Shown here one piece after another: positions 54,561 through 62,790 of a stretch of DNA of 64,000 nucleotides. The stretch spans positions 62,001 through 126,000 of the forward strand of contig NZ_VWMY01000016.1 in assembly GCF_008905045.1 (NCBI RefSeq). Direction: 5' to 3'. The number at the start of each line of letters is the position of its first letter. Positions within the stretch are counted from its first letter, which is position 1. The notes beneath the pieces were generated by a model. That model worked only from the letters and a program-made list of their open reading frames with translations, did no database searches and had not been told where the DNA came from. This DNA is from Streptomyces albicerus (GTDB lineage Bacteria; Actinomycetota; Actinomycetes; Streptomycetales; Streptomycetaceae). The position numbers and the translations under genes are program-made.

Positions 54561-55009
54561 GTCCTGGGCCAGGCGCTCGATCTCGTCCGCGCCGTCGGCC
54601 AGCTGCCGGTCCTGGGGCGGCGCGGTCAAGGCGGGCTTCGTCACGCGCGTGAGGAGGAATTTCACCGGAGCGCGCGCGGATTTCGGCGCGGGTCGAGTGA
54701 AGGTAGCCCGCTCCGCGCGGGTGAGGGCGTCCAAGTAAGAGCGGACCGGCCGCACACACGTGGTGCGGCTCAGCGCGCACTCGCGCTCAGGGGTACCACA
54801 ACGCGATGGCCCTGGTGTCCGCCTTCGTCTCCGGCACCGGGACCGTGACCGGACGCGGGGCACCGCGCCCGACGCCGGCCTGCCGGACGGGCAGGGCGGC
54901 TGAGCACGGCCGACGGCAGGGCGCGACGGGACTGCCGAATCGCCCCCGGTCGGCACGACGGCTCGGGCCGGTGTTCACGCCGTACCACTCGACCAAATCC
55001 GACAGGCGG
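54561..55009. other. Region without a recognised gene
   Basis: About 450 bp between the Hsp20 remnant and the STAS gene. Open frames exist on both strands because of the high GC content, but none has a known motif or a good ribosome-binding site. Confidence 0.4.
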
Positions 55010-55405
55010 TCATCCGGCCGTGGCGGACAGGGCGCCGCCCCTGCGCGGCGTATGGGCGAGAGCGTCGGAAAGGCGCGGGTACACGTCGAAGACGCGAGTC
55101 AGATCGGTCAGGCGCAGCAACCGGAGGATGCGCGTGCTGCTCGTCACGAGCCGCAGTCGGCCACCCCGCTCTTTCGTGCGGTTCCGGGCCCGGCACAGTG
55201 CGCCCAGACCGCTGCAGTCGATGAACGTCACGAATCGCAGGTCCAGTACCAGCTCGGGACTTGGGCCGGCGGTCAGGACATCGAGGCGCACGGACAGGGG
55301 CGCCGCGGTCAGGATGTCGATCTCGCCGCGCAGCCGCACGACGGTGGTGCCGCCGACGACACGCATGCGCAGGCAAGGCACTGGCTGGATGCGGGGTTCG
55401 TTCAT
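55010..55405 (-). CDS. STAS-domain anti-anti-sigma factor
   Basis: 131 residues from the ATG at 55405; there is no clear Shine-Dalgarno. It is a STAS fold with 'VRLRGEIDILTAAPLSVRLD' and the phosphorylatable Ser in 'FVTFIDCSGLGALCRARNRT'. Such proteins bind anti-sigma kinases and release SigB-type sigma factors in stress. No partner kinase or sigma gene is nearby. A box-like sequence (55442-55456) is 37 bp upstream. Confidence 0.9.
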   Translation of the reverse strand: MNEPRIQPVPCLRMRVVGGTTVVRLRGEIDILTAAPLSVRLDVLTAGPSPELVLDLRFVTFIDCSGLGALCRARNRTKERGGRLRLVTSSTRILRLLRLTDLTRVFDVYPRLSDALAHTPRRGGALSATAG

Positions 55406-55441
55406 GGCAACAGGAAAGCCCGGACGGTGAGGCGATGGGTA

Positions 55442-55456
55442 GGGCCGGTTGGTCCC
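55442..55456. promoter_or_regulatory. Dormancy box (15-mer variant)
   Basis: GGGCCGGTTGGTCCC has one extra spacer base compared with the 14-bp motif. It is 37 bp upstream of the STAS gene. Confidence 0.35.
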
Positions 55457-55549
55457 CTCGAGCGGCCTTTGGCCACTGTTCCCAAAGGGAGAGGGCGCAC
55501 GGATCGGGAAACCGTCGCAGCGCCGTGCCGCGTGCCGTTTCCCGGTCCA

Positions 55550-56245
55550 TCAGGGCGACAGCTCAGCACGTCGAGAGGTACCGGTGTGCGAGGCGGTGTC
55601 GTCGACCCTGTGATCCAGGTGTTCGGAGACCTCGACCACGCCGTCCACGCTGCGGCACAGCCGCACGACAACGGGAACGGTGCTCCTGCGCTCAACGGTT
55701 CCGCGCAGGGTGACCCGGCCGTCGACGACGTGCACGGTCACCGCGGTGGGCGGGATGCCCAGCGTGCGCACGAGTACGTCCCCGCTGATCTCCTCGCGGA
55801 TGGCGCGGTCCCCACGCAGGAACACCCGCAGCAGGTCGGCGCGGCTGATCACGCCGATCAGCCGGCCGCTCCCGTCCACGACCGGCAGTCGCTTGACTCG
55901 GTTCCGTTCCATGGCTCGGGCGGCCTCGACCGCCGTCCATTCCGGGCGGGCGGTGACGGCCGGGCTGGTCATCAGACCACCGGCCGTGGTCGCCTCGGCC
56001 TTGGCCCGTGCGGCGGACTGCGGGTCGGGGCCGGGCAATGATCCCGTCGCATCCAGGCGGCCCGCCTCCTTGCGCAGCAGGTCTGCCTCGGACACCACGC
56101 CGACGGGGCGGTCGCTGTCGTCCACGACCGGAACGGCCGTGATGTCGTGCTCCGCGAGCAGTTTGGCGATCTCCGTGAAGGCCGCGTCCTGCCGCACGCT
56201 CACGACCCCTGTTGTCATCAGTTCGCTCACGATCCGGTGCCGCAT
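55550..56245 (-). CDS. CBS-pair plus BON domain protein
   Basis: 231 residues from the ATG at 56245, with AAGGAGG and 8-nt spacing. CBS motifs are 'ITAVPVVDDSDRPVGVVSEA' and 'VKRLPVVDGSGRLIGVISRA'. The BON domain is 'VHVVDGRVTLRGTVERRSTV'. It is divergent from the zinc alcohol dehydrogenase gene. The 258-bp interval holds only partial boxes (CCGCCG-AA-CGGCCC at 56338-56351). Confidence 0.92.
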   Translation of the reverse strand: MRHRIVSELMTTGVVSVRQDAAFTEIAKLLAEHDITAVPVVDDSDRPVGVVSEADLLRKEAGRLDATGSLPGPDPQSAARAKAEATTAGGLMTSPAVTARPEWTAVEAARAMERNRVKRLPVVDGSGRLIGVISRADLLRVFLRGDRAIREEISGDVLVRTLGIPPTAVTVHVVDGRVTLRGTVERRSTVPVVVRLCRSVDGVVEVSEHLDHRVDDTASHTGTSRRAELSP

Positions 56246-56503
56246 GGCCCCTGCCTCCTTCGACATGGTTCTCAGCGCTCTCCCTGTCACTCTCCGGTAC
56301 CTGGGGACGGCTCTGCAGGGGCTGATGGGCCCCGCCTGCCGCCGAACGGCCCTGCCAGTCGTCCGGCGGTGGGGACCGGCCAGCCCATGCGGGCGGCATT
56401 CGTCCCGGTCAGGCTAGATACGTGAGGCCGCACCGCCCACGACCGGGGCCTCGCAACGAAACGGTCGCCACGACCGACCGGAACACCGAGGAAAGGGATC
56501 GTC

Positions 56504-57571
56504 ATGAAGGCACTCGTCTTCCACGGCCCCGGACAGTCCGCCTGGGAGGACGTCGCGGACCCGGGCATCCAGGGCGCCACCGACGCGGTCGTCCGCGTCG
56601 ACTCCGTCACCATCTGCGGTACGGACCTGCACATCCTCAAGGGCGACGTACCTGAGGTACGCCCAGGGACGGTCCTCGGCCATGAGGCCGTCGGCGAGAT
56701 CGTCGAAGTCGGCAGCGACGTACGCACCGTCCGTCCCGGCGACCGGGTACTGGTCTCGTGCATCACGGCGTGCGGCCGCTGCCGCTTCTGCCGGGAGGGA
56801 TCGTACGGTCAGTGCCGCGGCGGCGGAGGCTGGATCCTCGGCCACCTGATCAACGGCACACAGGCCGAGTACGTCCGCGTGCCCCACGCCGATCTGTCCA
56901 CGCACCTCTTGCCGGGCGCGGTGGACAGCAAGGACGCCGTACTGCTGGCCGACATCTTCCCCACCGCCTACGAAGTGGGTGTGCTGAACGGCCGCGTACG
57001 GCCCGGAGACACCGTCGCCGTCGTCGGTGCCGGTCCCATCGGCCTCGCCGCGATCGCCACCGCCCGGTTGTACACACCAGAGGAGATCATCGCCGTGGAT
57101 CTCGCCCCGGCCCGGCTCGAGGCGGCCAAGCACCTCGGTGCCGACGCCGTCGCCCTCGCGGGCGAGGCCGAATCGCTGGTCACCGACCTCACCGAAGGCC
57201 TCGGGGCCGACGTGGTCGTCGAAGCGGTCGGAGTCCCGGAAACCTTCGAGACGTGCACGCGCATGGTGCGACCCGGCGGCCACGTGGCCAACGTCGGCGT
57301 GCACGGCAAGCCCGCCGCGCTGCACCTCGAAGACCTGTGGATCAAGAACGTCACGATCACCACCGGGCTGGTCGACACGTACTCCACCCCGACCCTGCTG
57401 CGCATGATGGCCGGAGGCCGCCTGCCCGCCTCGTCGATGGTCACCCACACCTTCCCGCTGGACCACATGGAGGAGGCGTACGACGTCTTCTCCCGGGCCG
57501 CCCAGACCGGCGCGCTCAAGGTCGTCCTCGGCGGGCAGCCGCACGACGTCCTGACGGTCAGGGCGTCCTGA
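56504..57571 (+). CDS. Zinc-dependent alcohol dehydrogenase
   Basis: 355 residues, MDR superfamily. Catalytic zinc ligands are in 'VTICGTDLHILKG' (Cys) and 'GTVLGHEAVGEIVEVGSDV' (His-Glu). A structural zinc lobe is 'CGRCRFCREGSYGQC'. The NAD site is 'AVVGAGPIGLAAIATA', followed by 'IIAVDL', indicating NAD(H). It resembles the alcohol/threonine-dehydrogenase-like group found in stress islands. It could oxidise or produce alcohols alongside AdhE. A 19-bp gap to the next gene implies an operon. Confidence 0.92.
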   Translation: MKALVFHGPGQSAWEDVADPGIQGATDAVVRVDSVTICGTDLHILKGDVPEVRPGTVLGHEAVGEIVEVGSDVRTVRPGDRVLVSCITACGRCRFCREGSYGQCRGGGGWILGHLINGTQAEYVRVPHADLSTHLLPGAVDSKDAVLLADIFPTAYEVGVLNGRVRPGDTVAVVGAGPIGLAAIATARLYTPEEIIAVDLAPARLEAAKHLGADAVALAGEAESLVTDLTEGLGADVVVEAVGVPETFETCTRMVRPGGHVANVGVHGKPAALHLEDLWIKNVTITTGLVDTYSTPTLLRMMAGGRLPASSMVTHTFPLDHMEEAYDVFSRAAQTGALKVVLGGQPHDVLTVRAS

Positions 57572-57590
57572 CGCGAGGAAGTGATCGGCG

Positions 57591-58277
57591 ATGTCCGAAC
57601 ACACACCACCGAACGCGGCATCCGCGGCAGCGGGCGGCGCACGGGGCGACATCGGGCGCCGCATCGCCCAACGCCGCGAGGAACTCGGCCTGACACGGCA
57701 GGAAACCGCCGAGCGGGCGGGCACGGTCCCCAGCTACCTCCAGTACCTGGAGGAACAGTCCACCGCCACGCCCGGCACCGGCGTCCTCATCCGACTCGCC
57801 GACACCCTGGAGACCACGGTGGCGGCCCTGCGCGGCGGTGGAGCCGATCTGCCGCCGGGTATCGGCCGGGCCGCCGGTCACCCGGAGCTGGTGGAGCTGA
57901 ACGCCGAGGAGTGCCGAGCACGGCTGTCGACGCACGGCGTTGGAAGAATCGCCGTGTCCACTCCCGCAGGCCCGGTCGTGGTCCCGGTGAACTACAGCGT
58001 CGTCGACGATGCGGTCGCCTTCCGGACCGCACCCGACGCGACGCCCGCGGCAGCCGCCGGAACCCAGGTCGCCTTCGAGGTCGACCACATCGACGAGGCA
58101 CTCAGCCGAGGCTGGAGCGTGCTCGTACGCGGCCCCGCCCGTGAGGTGACCGACCCCGACGCCGTACGCCAGCTGGAGGAGCGGGCGTACAGCGGTCCGT
58201 GGCCGGGAGGCGAGCGGGGCATGTGGGTGTGCATCGATCCCGCAGACATCACCGGGCGATCGATCTCGGTGCGCTGA
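57591..58277 (+). CDS. XRE HTH fused to a PNPOx-like flavin-binding domain
   Basis: 228 residues, with GAGGAAG before the ATG. The N-terminal HTH (about 20-75) is 'IGRRIAQRREELGLTRQETA' then 'ERAGTVPSYLQYLEEQ'. The C-terminal PNPOx-like barrel (about 95-225) is 'LNAEECRARLSTHGVGRIAV', 'PVVVPVNYSVVDDAVAFRTA' and 'SRGWSVLVRGPAREVTDPDA'. The domain pair suggests a flavin- or F420-sensing DNA-binding regulator (inference). It is cotranscribed with the alcohol dehydrogenase gene. Confidence 0.9.
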   Translation: MSEHTPPNAASAAAGGARGDIGRRIAQRREELGLTRQETAERAGTVPSYLQYLEEQSTATPGTGVLIRLADTLETTVAALRGGGADLPPGIGRAAGHPELVELNAEECRARLSTHGVGRIAVSTPAGPVVVPVNYSVVDDAVAFRTAPDATPAAAAGTQVAFEVDHIDEALSRGWSVLVRGPAREVTDPDAVRQLEERAYSGPWPGGERGMWVCIDPADITGRSISVR

Positions 58278-58502
58278 TGCCGCGCGCGGTGTGAACGGCG
58301 ACGCGGCCGGTAACGGCCGACCCGTCGTGGGCGGAGCCCAGGCGCGCCCCCGCCGCCCCGGCGGAACGCTCAGGCGCGCCTGTGGGCGACACCGTCGGGG
58401 CCACTCTCCGACCGTGGTGGACCGGTGGGCTCTCGCCCCTGCCACCACCGGCGCACAGCATGGGACGTACACCGCTGTACCGCGTGAGAGCTGGAGCGCC
58501 TG

Positions 58503-58943
58503 TTGTACCCCAACGACGGTTTCCGCGAACTCGACCGGCAGGAGTGCCTGCGCCTGCTGGCCGGGGCACCCGTCGGCCGTATCGTCCACACCCGTCACGC
58601 CCTGCCCGCGGTCCTGCCGGTCAACTTCTGCCTGGACGATGATTCCGCCGTACTGCTGCGCACCGCGGCGGAATCGGAACTGTCCCGGGCGATCGACGGT
58701 GTGGTGGTCGCGTTCGAAGCGGACGAGGTCGATGCCGTCGCGCACTCCGGCTGGAGCGTCGTCGTCACCGGCCGCGCCACCGTGGTCACCGATGCCGCCG
58801 AGCACAGGCGGCTCTCCCGGACCGGTCCACGCTCCTGGGTCGCCGCGCCCGAGGAAGTCTTCGTACGCATCGAGGCCGAGCTGGTCACCGGTCGTGAACT
58901 CGTCGGTGGGCGCACGATCTACGGGGTGGACCTCTCCTCCTGA
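58503..58943 (+). CDS. Pyridoxamine 5'-phosphate oxidase-fold protein
   Basis: 146 residues from a TTG at 58503 (MYPNDGFRELDRQECLRLLA), with GGAG upstream. The PNPOx-like barrel is 'GAPVGRIVHTRHALPAVLPV' and 'SGWSVVVTGRATVVTDAAEH'. It is similar in length and motifs to M. tuberculosis F420/flavin-binding pyridoxamine-oxidase-like proteins. It is the third such domain in the island, after 44473 and 57591, and probably handles flavin-type cofactors. The substrate is unknown. Confidence 0.88.
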   Translation: MYPNDGFRELDRQECLRLLAGAPVGRIVHTRHALPAVLPVNFCLDDDSAVLLRTAAESELSRAIDGVVVAFEADEVDAVAHSGWSVVVTGRATVVTDAAEHRRLSRTGPRSWVAAPEEVFVRIEAELVTGRELVGGRTIYGVDLSS

Positions 58944-59294
58944 ACGCTCCGCGCCCGGGAGGTCGTCGACCAGCTCCAGAACCGGCTGCGCCGCCGCGCA
59001 CGCCTACCGCCGTCGGCCGCAAGGGCTGGATCGATGGCGGCTCGCCGACCAAGGGCTTCCTCAACGACGTGGCCCGCCGCGTAGGCAATCTGCCGGGACG
59101 CCAGGTCCCTGAGTTCGGGGCCCGCAGGACGAGCTGTTGCTGTCACCGGTCCGGGCCCGTTCGGATTGTGGCCGAACGGGCCCGGATGTCAGGTCCGTTC
59201 GGCACTCTTCGAACAGGACCGGCTCCCCGATGCTGGGGGGCAGAAGGCACGGGGAAAAGACCGAGCCCAAAATGACCTGTACGGAGGCCATCCC
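58944..59294. other. Intergenic region with terminator hairpin
   Basis: 351 bp without a recognised gene. A frame reading 'KGWIDGGSPTKGFLNDVARR' then VGNLPG (about 59,022-59,100) looks coding-like but has no start and no known family. The hairpin at 59150-59186 closes the unit. Confidence 0.4.
59150..59186. terminator. Strong hairpin, TCCGGGCCCGTTCGG stem
   Basis: Perfect 15-bp arms (59150-59164 and 59172-59186) around a 7-nt loop. It lies 109 bp upstream of the Usp gene and 206 bp after the PNPOx-like gene. The arm also resembles half a dormancy box. Confidence 0.7.
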
Positions 59295-60167
59295 ATGACC
59301 CGCGCAATCACCGCAGGAGTGGACGGATCCCCGGAAAGCCTGGCCGCGGCGGAGTGGGCAGCCGGTGAAGCCACCCTCCGAGGGGTGCCGCTGCGTATCG
59401 TGCACGCCTGGCTCTGGCAGCCCTTGGACGTACCTGTCGTCCAGGACAGGGAAGCGCAGGCCAAGTCCGCCCACTCCGTATTGCGGGAAGCCGAGACACA
59501 CGTGGCCGGCCGGTTCCCGGATCTTCGTGTCACGTCCGAAGTGGTGCCCGACACGGCCGTTTCCGCTCTCCTGAGTGAGGCGGAGCAGTCCGACTTCCTG
59601 GTGCTCGGTTCACGCGGGCACGGTGCGCTCGTCGGCTTCCTGCTCGGCTCGTACGGTCAGCAGGTGATCGCTGCCGCTCGGCGGCCCGTCGTGTCCGTGC
59701 GGGCCCCCGACGGGGTGATGAGCGAGCCAGAAGGCAGCGAGGTTGTCGTGGGCCAGCAGGGCCAGGCGGAAGACAGTGACGCAGTACTGCGGTTCGCCTT
59801 CGAGGCCGCGGCCGTACGAGGGACACCCGTGCGAGCGGTCAGGGCCTGGAGCGTCCCGTCCATCTATGCGTACAGCCCAGGTTCGATGCGCCTCGCTGAC
59901 GAGGCGGGAGGGCTTGAGCCGTTCGAGAACAAGGAATTGGAGCAGGCGCTCGCTCCGTGGCGTGAGCGGTTTCCCAACGTGCCGGTGGTCGAGCATGTCG
60001 AATTGGGAAGCGCGGGACAGGTACTGCTGTCGGCTGCTTCCCGTGCGCAGCTGCTCGTGGTCGGCCGCCGGGTGCGCCGTTCACCTGTCGGTACCCGCAT
60101 CGGGTCCGTCGCCCATGCCACTCTGCACCATGCGGCCTGCCCCGTCGCGGTTGTGCCGCACACCTGA
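59295..60167 (+). CDS. Universal stress protein (tandem UspA)
   Basis: 290 residues from the ATG at 59295, with GGAGG 8 nt upstream. It has two Usp domains with ATP motifs 'VLGSRGHGALVGFLLGSYGQ' and 'VVGRRVRRSPVGTRIGSVAH'. The N-terminus 'TAGVDGSPESLAAAEWAAGE' and the conserved 'LRIVHAWLWQPLDVPVVQD' make it a paralogue of the 52026 gene. A UUCG-type small hairpin (60247-60259) follows. Confidence 0.93.
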   Translation: MTRAITAGVDGSPESLAAAEWAAGEATLRGVPLRIVHAWLWQPLDVPVVQDREAQAKSAHSVLREAETHVAGRFPDLRVTSEVVPDTAVSALLSEAEQSDFLVLGSRGHGALVGFLLGSYGQQVIAAARRPVVSVRAPDGVMSEPEGSEVVVGQQGQAEDSDAVLRFAFEAAAVRGTPVRAVRAWSVPSIYAYSPGSMRLADEAGGLEPFENKELEQALAPWRERFPNVPVVEHVELGSAGQVLLSAASRAQLLVVGRRVRRSPVGTRIGSVAHATLHHAACPVAVVPHT

Positions 60168-60299
60168 GAGCCGATCGGCTCCGGGTTTCGGGACGACTCA
60201 GCGCATGTGCTTCTACGCCCGACGCGCAATGTGAGCGTGGAGCGGGCAGCCCTTCGGCTGGGCCCTTGTTTCGCGTCGCCGGTGACTCCGAGTTCTGTG

Positions 60300-60977
60300 T
60301 CATGCCCTCGCGCCGAGACGCATACGTAGATTGCGAAGTTGGCGGGTCTGCATCACCAGGTGAGTGGGCTCCCAGAACAGCACGTCCATGGGCCTGGTCA
60401 GCAGACGCGGCCGGCTGCGGGATCGGGTGCGGACCACGAGGCGGGTTCCGCCACCGGCGTCCGGGTCAAGGTGGAATCCCCAGATCGAATCCACGTACGC
60501 GCTTGGTTCCGTACCCGACGACGGGTCGAAGGGGTGGCCGAAGGGCAGTGTCAGGGATGAGCGCAGCACCAGAGTCCTCTGCGGATCGAGAACCGCCACA
60601 GTGAACCAGGCGTCACCGCTTGGCACCGCATCCAGCCGCTGTCCCACCTCCAGGCTTTGCCAGGCCCTGACAATGCGGTCGGCGCTGGGCTGTCCGCCGT
60701 TGTCCAACCGGTCCCAGCTGTACCAGCCTCCGCGGTTGCAGCCCATTTGCAGCAGCCACGGCCAAGCCTCCGCCGGCGGCGCGGGCAGCGTCGTGGCCAT
60801 GGTCGACGAGCCATCCGCGTTCGGCACCAGCTCGTCGCCCGGGTAAGCGCGTGCCACCTCATCGCTCGACGCCCCCCAGGTCAGCAACCGAGGCCGGATG
60901 AAGGTGATGAGGGCCGCTAGCGATGTCGCGGCCACCAGTCCCAGGGTTCGCCCTGGGGCGAAGCCGTTTCTGCGCAT
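60300..60977 (-). CDS. SRPBCC-fold protein with N-terminal membrane anchor
   Basis: 225 residues from the ATG at 60977 (MRRNGFAPGRTLGLVAATSL); a GTG at 61013 would add 12. One hydrophobic N-terminal segment 'LGLVAATSLAALITFI' is followed by a polyketide-cyclase/SRPBCC-like domain: 'MATTLPAPPAEAWPWLLQMG', 'GGWYSWDRLDNGGQPSADRI', 'LRSSLTLPFGHPF' and 'DSIWGFHLDPDAGGGTRLVV'. Members bind hydrophobic ligands; the role is unknown. A 31-bp palindrome lies 72 bp upstream. Confidence 0.8.
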   Translation of the reverse strand: MRRNGFAPGRTLGLVAATSLAALITFIRPRLLTWGASSDEVARAYPGDELVPNADGSSTMATTLPAPPAEAWPWLLQMGCNRGGWYSWDRLDNGGQPSADRIVRAWQSLEVGQRLDAVPSGDAWFTVAVLDPQRTLVLRSSLTLPFGHPFDPSSGTEPSAYVDSIWGFHLDPDAGGGTRLVVRTRSRSRPRLLTRPMDVLFWEPTHLVMQTRQLRNLRMRLGARA

Positions 60978-61048
60978 GCGCAGAGAATCGCTCCAGCAAC
61001 GCCGCCACGCCACCGGACACGAGAGTGCCTACCTCACCATGTTCGCGT

Positions 61049-61079
61049 CCCTATGCCGGATCCTGGATCCGGCATAGGG
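61049..61079. repeat. 31-bp palindrome
   Basis: CCCTATGCCGGATCC (61049-61063) and its exact complement (61065-61079) are separated by a single T. It lies between the flavodoxin gene and the SRPBCC gene, both leftward. It could be a terminator for the former or an operator for the latter. Confidence 0.6.
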
Positions 61080-61239
61080 AAGGCACAGCCGTTGCAGGGA
61101 CCAGTCGGCTTTCCCCTGACCTGACCGCGCGGGACCTGAAGGAGCAGGACACGCGCCGTCGGCCGAACCAGCCCGATGCGACCGGCCACGCGCGGCCGGG
61201 TCTGGGCTGTCCGACCTGGCCACGCCCGGCGACGCAGGG

Positions 61240-61758
61240 TCAGTGGTGCTCCATCGCGGAGCCGGTGAGTTCGGCCGCGATGCCGTGCGCCCAACCCTGG
61301 ATCTGTTCGCGGTCGCGGAAGTCACCTCCCTTGCCCTGGTTGAGGATTTGACGGGCGATGAATCCCTTGGCGCCTTCGACGAGCCGACCGCCGAATGTGG
61401 CGTGGCCGCGGGCGTCGAGCCGGGTGACGATACGGGCCACGCCGGGGGCGGGCGGGATGTCTCGTTCGGCGGCCGAGGCGTCGAGCGGTCCGCTGCTGAA
61501 CAGCCAGACGGGCCGCCGACCGAGAGCGTCGCGGTGGCGGCGGGCGAAGCGGGACGCGTCACGCTGCCAGCGTCCGGCGTAGAGACCGCCGCCGAGTATC
61601 ACGGCGTCGTAGGGGGCGAGGTCGTCGACCTGGGCGGCGGGCCGGACATCGGCCTCCACGTGCCGCTCGAGCATGGCCTGAGCCATCCACTCGGCAATCT
61701 CGGCCGTGGAGCCGTTCTTCGTGCCATAGGCGACCAGCACGCGGGGTGCGGCGGTCAT
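61240..61758 (-). CDS. Flavodoxin-domain protein (protoporphyrinogen oxidase HemG-like)
   Basis: 172 residues from the ATG at 61758, with AGGTG 7 nt upstream; a GTG at 61761 is the alternative. The flavodoxin FMN phosphate loop is 'VLVAYGTKNGSTAEIAEWMA'. Further motifs are 'YDAVILGGGLYAGRWQRDAS' and 'VWLFSSGPLDASA'. It is a long-chain-like redox protein seen next to stress genes in actinobacteria. The role is probably redox balance and the partner is unknown. Confidence 0.9.
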   Translation of the reverse strand: MTAAPRVLVAYGTKNGSTAEIAEWMAQAMLERHVEADVRPAAQVDDLAPYDAVILGGGLYAGRWQRDASRFARRHRDALGRRPVWLFSSGPLDASAAERDIPPAPGVARIVTRLDARGHATFGGRLVEGAKGFIARQILNQGKGGDFRDREQIQGWAHGIAAELTGSAMEHH

Positions 61759-61764
61759 CACGGA

Positions 61765-62029
61765 TCACCTCGATTTCTCTGATGGCAGCGGCTCTGGTCC
61801 GTGCTGAAGCACTTCGAGCCGCCGGTGGTATTAGTCGTCGATCTCGCCGCAAGCGAGCCCCTTCCGTGAGCAGTTGCTTTGGCGACGCGTCCCGCCCCCC
61901 GGAGCCGGCCGCTGGACGGCGCGGCAGCGCCGCCACGGCAACCGCCACCAGGGCCCAGACAGCGAGCATGCCAAGCGTCATGAGGGTGGAGCCCCAGCCG
62001 TTGGTGCCGTCGTGGTCGTACCAGGTCAC
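61765..62029 (-). pseudogene. Small SHOCT-domain membrane protein, two lesions
   Basis: GTG 62029 starts VTWYDHDGTNGWGSTLMTLG. A TM segment 'MLAVWALVAVAVAALPRRP' and 'DASPKQLLTE' follow. The SHOCT helix then continues in another frame: 'LACGEIDD', a TAA stop, 'YHRRLEVLQHGPEPLPSEK'. One extra G in a GGGG run near 61,865 explains the frameshift. The TAA replaces the usual Glu (EIDDEEY). With two lesions it is most likely dead, although the homopolymer could be a sequencing error. Confidence 0.65.
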
Positions 62030-62046
62030 GGTCCGGCCCCCTTTTT

Positions 62047-62772
62047 TCAGAGCCTGCGAAGCCAGTCCTCGCCAACGCCGTGCACGGCGGGCTCCTCCGG
62101 CCGCAAATGTGAATCGTCGTACTCGTGGTCGAGGCGGTTCATGACGGCCACCACACCGTCCACCTGGCCGCTCATCCGCACCGCGACGGCGACTTCGCTG
62201 CTGCGCTCCAGGCGCCCTTTCAGTGTGACCACGCCCTCGGTGACCGTCACATCGATCGCCTGCGGGGCCAGCCACAGGGAACGGACCAGTACCTCGTCGA
62301 TGATCTCGGCGCGGATGTCGCTGTCCGGGCGCAGGAAGACCTGGAGCAGATCGCGTCGGGTGACGATGCCGACCAGCCGGTCCTCCTCGTCCACCACAGG
62401 CAGCCGCTTGACGCGGTGCTCCGCCATGGTGCGGGCGGCCTGGGCGATGGAGTCGGTGGCGTGGACGGTGATCGCCGGGCTGCTCATGAGCTGTTCCACG
62501 ATGCGGGCGCGGGCCTTGGTCTCGGCCCTGCGGGCGGCGCGGGTCCGCGGTCGCCACTTGCGCGGTCCGGCTCCGGCCTCCTCATGACGTGCCTGCCGGA
62601 GCATCAGGTCGGTCTCGGAGATAACCCCGATGACCTTCTCCTCGGCGTCCACCACGGGGAGTCCGCTGATGCGGTGCTCGGCGAGCAGCACCGCGACTTT
62701 CTTGAACGGCGTGGCGACGGGCACTCGGACGACATCGCTCGTCATCACTGTGGCGATGTGGCGGTGCTTCAT
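62047..62772 (-). CDS. CBS-pair plus BON domain protein
   Basis: 241 residues from the ATG at 62772, with GGAGGAGAG upstream. CBS motifs are 'ISGLPVVDAEEKVIGVISET' and 'VKRLPVVDEEDRLVGIVTRR'. The BON domain is 'VTVTEGVVTLKGRLERSSEV'. It is the closest paralogue of the 48132 protein. It starts 18 bp after the stop of the acyl-CoA synthetase gene, so the two are cotranscribed. Confidence 0.93.
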   Translation of the reverse strand: MKHRHIATVMTSDVVRVPVATPFKKVAVLLAEHRISGLPVVDAEEKVIGVISETDLMLRQARHEEAGAGPRKWRPRTRAARRAETKARARIVEQLMSSPAITVHATDSIAQAARTMAEHRVKRLPVVDEEDRLVGIVTRRDLLQVFLRPDSDIRAEIIDEVLVRSLWLAPQAIDVTVTEGVVTLKGRLERSSEVAVAVRMSGQVDGVVAVMNRLDHEYDDSHLRPEEPAVHGVGEDWLRRL

Positions 62773-62790
62773 CGTTCTCTCCTCCTCGGT

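Noticed and set aside
54429..54755. Minus-strand open frame with good third-position GC over the Hsp20 remnant
   Set aside because: No recognised motif and no convincing Shine-Dalgarno; the plus strand carries recognisable Hsp20 residues in the same place, so the bias may be inherited.
58919..59146. Minus-strand open frame after the PNPOx-like gene
   Set aside because: Short, Arg/Ala-rich, no start signal, and it overlaps the end of the PNPOx-like gene.
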